Positions 6,426 to 7,007 of a stretch of 7,007 bases of DNA are shown here, piece by piece (position 1 is the stretch's first letter; every line of letters begins with the position of its first letter). Source of the DNA: an uncultured Akkermansia sp. (GTDB taxonomy: Bacteria > Verrucomicrobiota > Verrucomicrobiia > Verrucomicrobiales > Akkermansiaceae); contig CAJGDB010000094.1 of assembly GCA_904502165.1 (NCBI GenBank), forward strand, positions 1-7,007. Direction: 5' to 3'. The translations under genes and the position numbers were made by a program. The notes beneath the pieces are model-generated. The model saw nothing but the letters and a program-made list of their open reading frames with translations. It was not told the origin of the DNA and made no database searches.

Positions 6426-6455
6426 AGTTTAGCACGCCTCCCCCCTCAGGGGCAA
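6426..6455 (-). promoter_or_regulatory. Candidate promoter of the dipeptidase-ABC operon
   Basis: On the minus strand TTGCCC (6450-6455, four of six) is followed after 18 bases by TAAACT (6426-6431, four of six), preceded by TGC as an extended -10. The -10 ends six bases before the ATG, so the mRNA would be leaderless. Both hexamers are imperfect, so the call is moderate. A GGAGG in the spacer (6434-6440 region) would not be transcribed. Confidence 0.4.
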
Positions 6456-6552
6456 GCCTAAAGGCAGCCAGCAGAGACGGCAAATTCTGAAAGCGCGCCT
6501 TGCCCCCCCTTCCCGGGCAGAAAAGAGATGACCTGCATTCATGGCAGACAGT

Positions 6553-6596
6553 CATTGAACAGACATGCCTCAATCTGTGTCAACTGACATTGAACA
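6553..6596. repeat. Direct repeat CATTGAACA in the dipeptidase/MoxR intergenic region
   Basis: CATTGAACA occurs at 6553-6561 and again at 6588-6596, 35 bases apart start to start. The first copy also begins an imperfect inverted repeat, TTGAACAGA (6555-6563) with TCTGTGTCAA (6574-6583). Both lie just upstream of the candidate MoxR promoter, where an activator or repressor could bind. Confidence 0.4.
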
Positions 6597-6599
6597 ACC

Positions 6600-6627
6600 T
6601 TGCTTCCACGCGCGGAGGTGATACACT
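6600..6627 (+). promoter_or_regulatory. Candidate promoter of the MoxR gene
   Basis: TTGCTT (6600-6605), a 16-base spacer and TGATACACT (6619-6627) form a weak -35 with an extended -10. The predicted transcript would begin near 6634, about 12 bases before ATG 6646. The same stretch contains GGAGGTGAT (6614-6622), a full complement to the usual 16S rRNA tail, which would be untranscribed from this promoter. Confidence 0.35.
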
Positions 6628-6645
6628 TGTACGCAGACCACGACC

Positions 6646-7007
6646 ATGAACACACAGGAATTCAACGAACAAATCGCACAGAAATCTGCCTGGGTAAGCG
6701 CAGTGAAACAGGAGATGGCCAAGGTGGTAGTAGGCCAGCAGAAGCTGGTGAACCGCCTGATTCTGAGCCTGCTCTGCAAGGGTCACGTGCTGCTGGAAGG
6801 TGTGCCGGGTCTTGCCAAAACCCTTTCCGTGAAAGCGCTGGCCGGCACCATGCAGGCAGCGTTCTCCCGTATCCAGTTCACGCCTGATCTTCTGCCTGCC
6901 GACCTGCTGGGCACCATGATATATAACCCGGAGGAACGCCAGTTTACCGCCAAGAAAGGCCCTGTCTTTGCCAACCTGATTCTGGCAGATGAAATCAACC
7001 GCGCCCC
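6646..7007 (+). CDS. MoxR-family AAA+ ATPase, N-terminal part (runs off the right edge)
   Basis: The first 120 residues of a MoxR-type AAA+ ATPase are present; these proteins are usually about 320-350 residues, so roughly two thirds is missing. MoxR ATPases act as cytoplasmic chaperones that remodel or load cofactors into partner proteins, often with VWA-domain partners. Walker A is GVPGLAKT (52-59), with K58 and T59. The family-typical stretch IQFTPDLLPADLLGT is at 76-90, and Walker B LILADEINRA is at 111-120 with D115-E116. A stop codon in frame at 6619-6621 and no other start codon in between leave ATG 6646 as the only conventional start. No Shine-Dalgarno lies at normal distance. In many genomes DUF58 and VWA-domain genes follow; these would be beyond the window, so its partners cannot be checked here. 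Confidence 0.93.
   Translation, partial: MNTQEFNEQIAQKSAWVSAVKQEMAKVVVGQQKLVNRLILSLLCKGHVLLEGVPGLAKTLSVKALAGTMQAAFSRIQFTPDLLPADLLGTMIYNPEERQFTAKKGPVFANLILADEINRA

Noticed and set aside
5169..6461. A 430-codon open frame on the plus strand, opposite the dipeptidase gene
   Set aside because: The minus strand carries every M20 metal-site motif in order. The plus-strand frame has none of its own and no family character.
6627..6887. A TTG-started plus-strand frame overlapping MoxR, placed at good distance from GGAGG
   Set aside because: It has no recognisable protein character and lies wholly within the conserved MoxR Walker A region in another frame. The ribosome-binding match alone is not enough to call it a gene.
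1..7007. Search for tRNA, rRNA, insertion sequences, CRISPR arrays, prophage or defence genes
   Set aside because: None was seen by eye: no transposase or integrase motifs, no regular spacer-repeat pattern and no cloverleaf-like sequence.

Overview
The window looks like a piece of a Gram-negative bacterial chromosome with moderately high GC. The mix of genes points to the Verrucomicrobiota, most likely a gut Akkermansia-like organism: a very large secreted passenger protein with autotransporter-type beta repeats, a short family I pyrophosphatase, an M20 dipeptidase and a MoxR AAA+ ATPase, in genes almost without Shine-Dalgarno sequences. The taxonomic call is an inference from style; there is no rRNA or marker gene to settle it.

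Layout. Bases 1-2804 (minus strand) hold the N-terminal 934 codons of a giant secreted protein whose C-terminus lies off the left edge. Bases 2805-3016 are an AT-rich spacer with a G8 tract and no gene. Bases 3017-3055 are a strong intrinsic terminator for the next minus-strand gene, inorganic pyrophosphatase (3084-3581). A compact divergent promoter region (3582-3734) separates it from a plus-strand gene for a small secreted helical protein of unknown function (3735-4205). That gene converges, 22 bases apart, on a minus-strand pair: an M20 metallopeptidase (5079-6419) followed, with a TGATG stop/start overlap, by an ABC-2 type exporter ATPase (4228-5079). A 226-base divergent intergenic region (6420-6645) leads into the start of a plus-strand MoxR ATPase that runs off the right edge.

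How the genes relate. Most are independent transcription units with housekeeping roles: pyrophosphate removal, peptide breakdown, export and AAA+ chaperone function. Only the dipeptidase and ABC ATPase look like an operon, and the ABC permease partner is not in the window.

No clearly new multi-gene system is visible. The most interesting signals are subtler. Three minus-strand genes have predicted -10 boxes only 6-8 bases before the ATG, which implies leaderless mRNAs. The small secreted gene carries an in-frame C9 tract that could slip. The giant secreted protein has an unusual layout: helical N-terminus, charged linker, then beta passenger.
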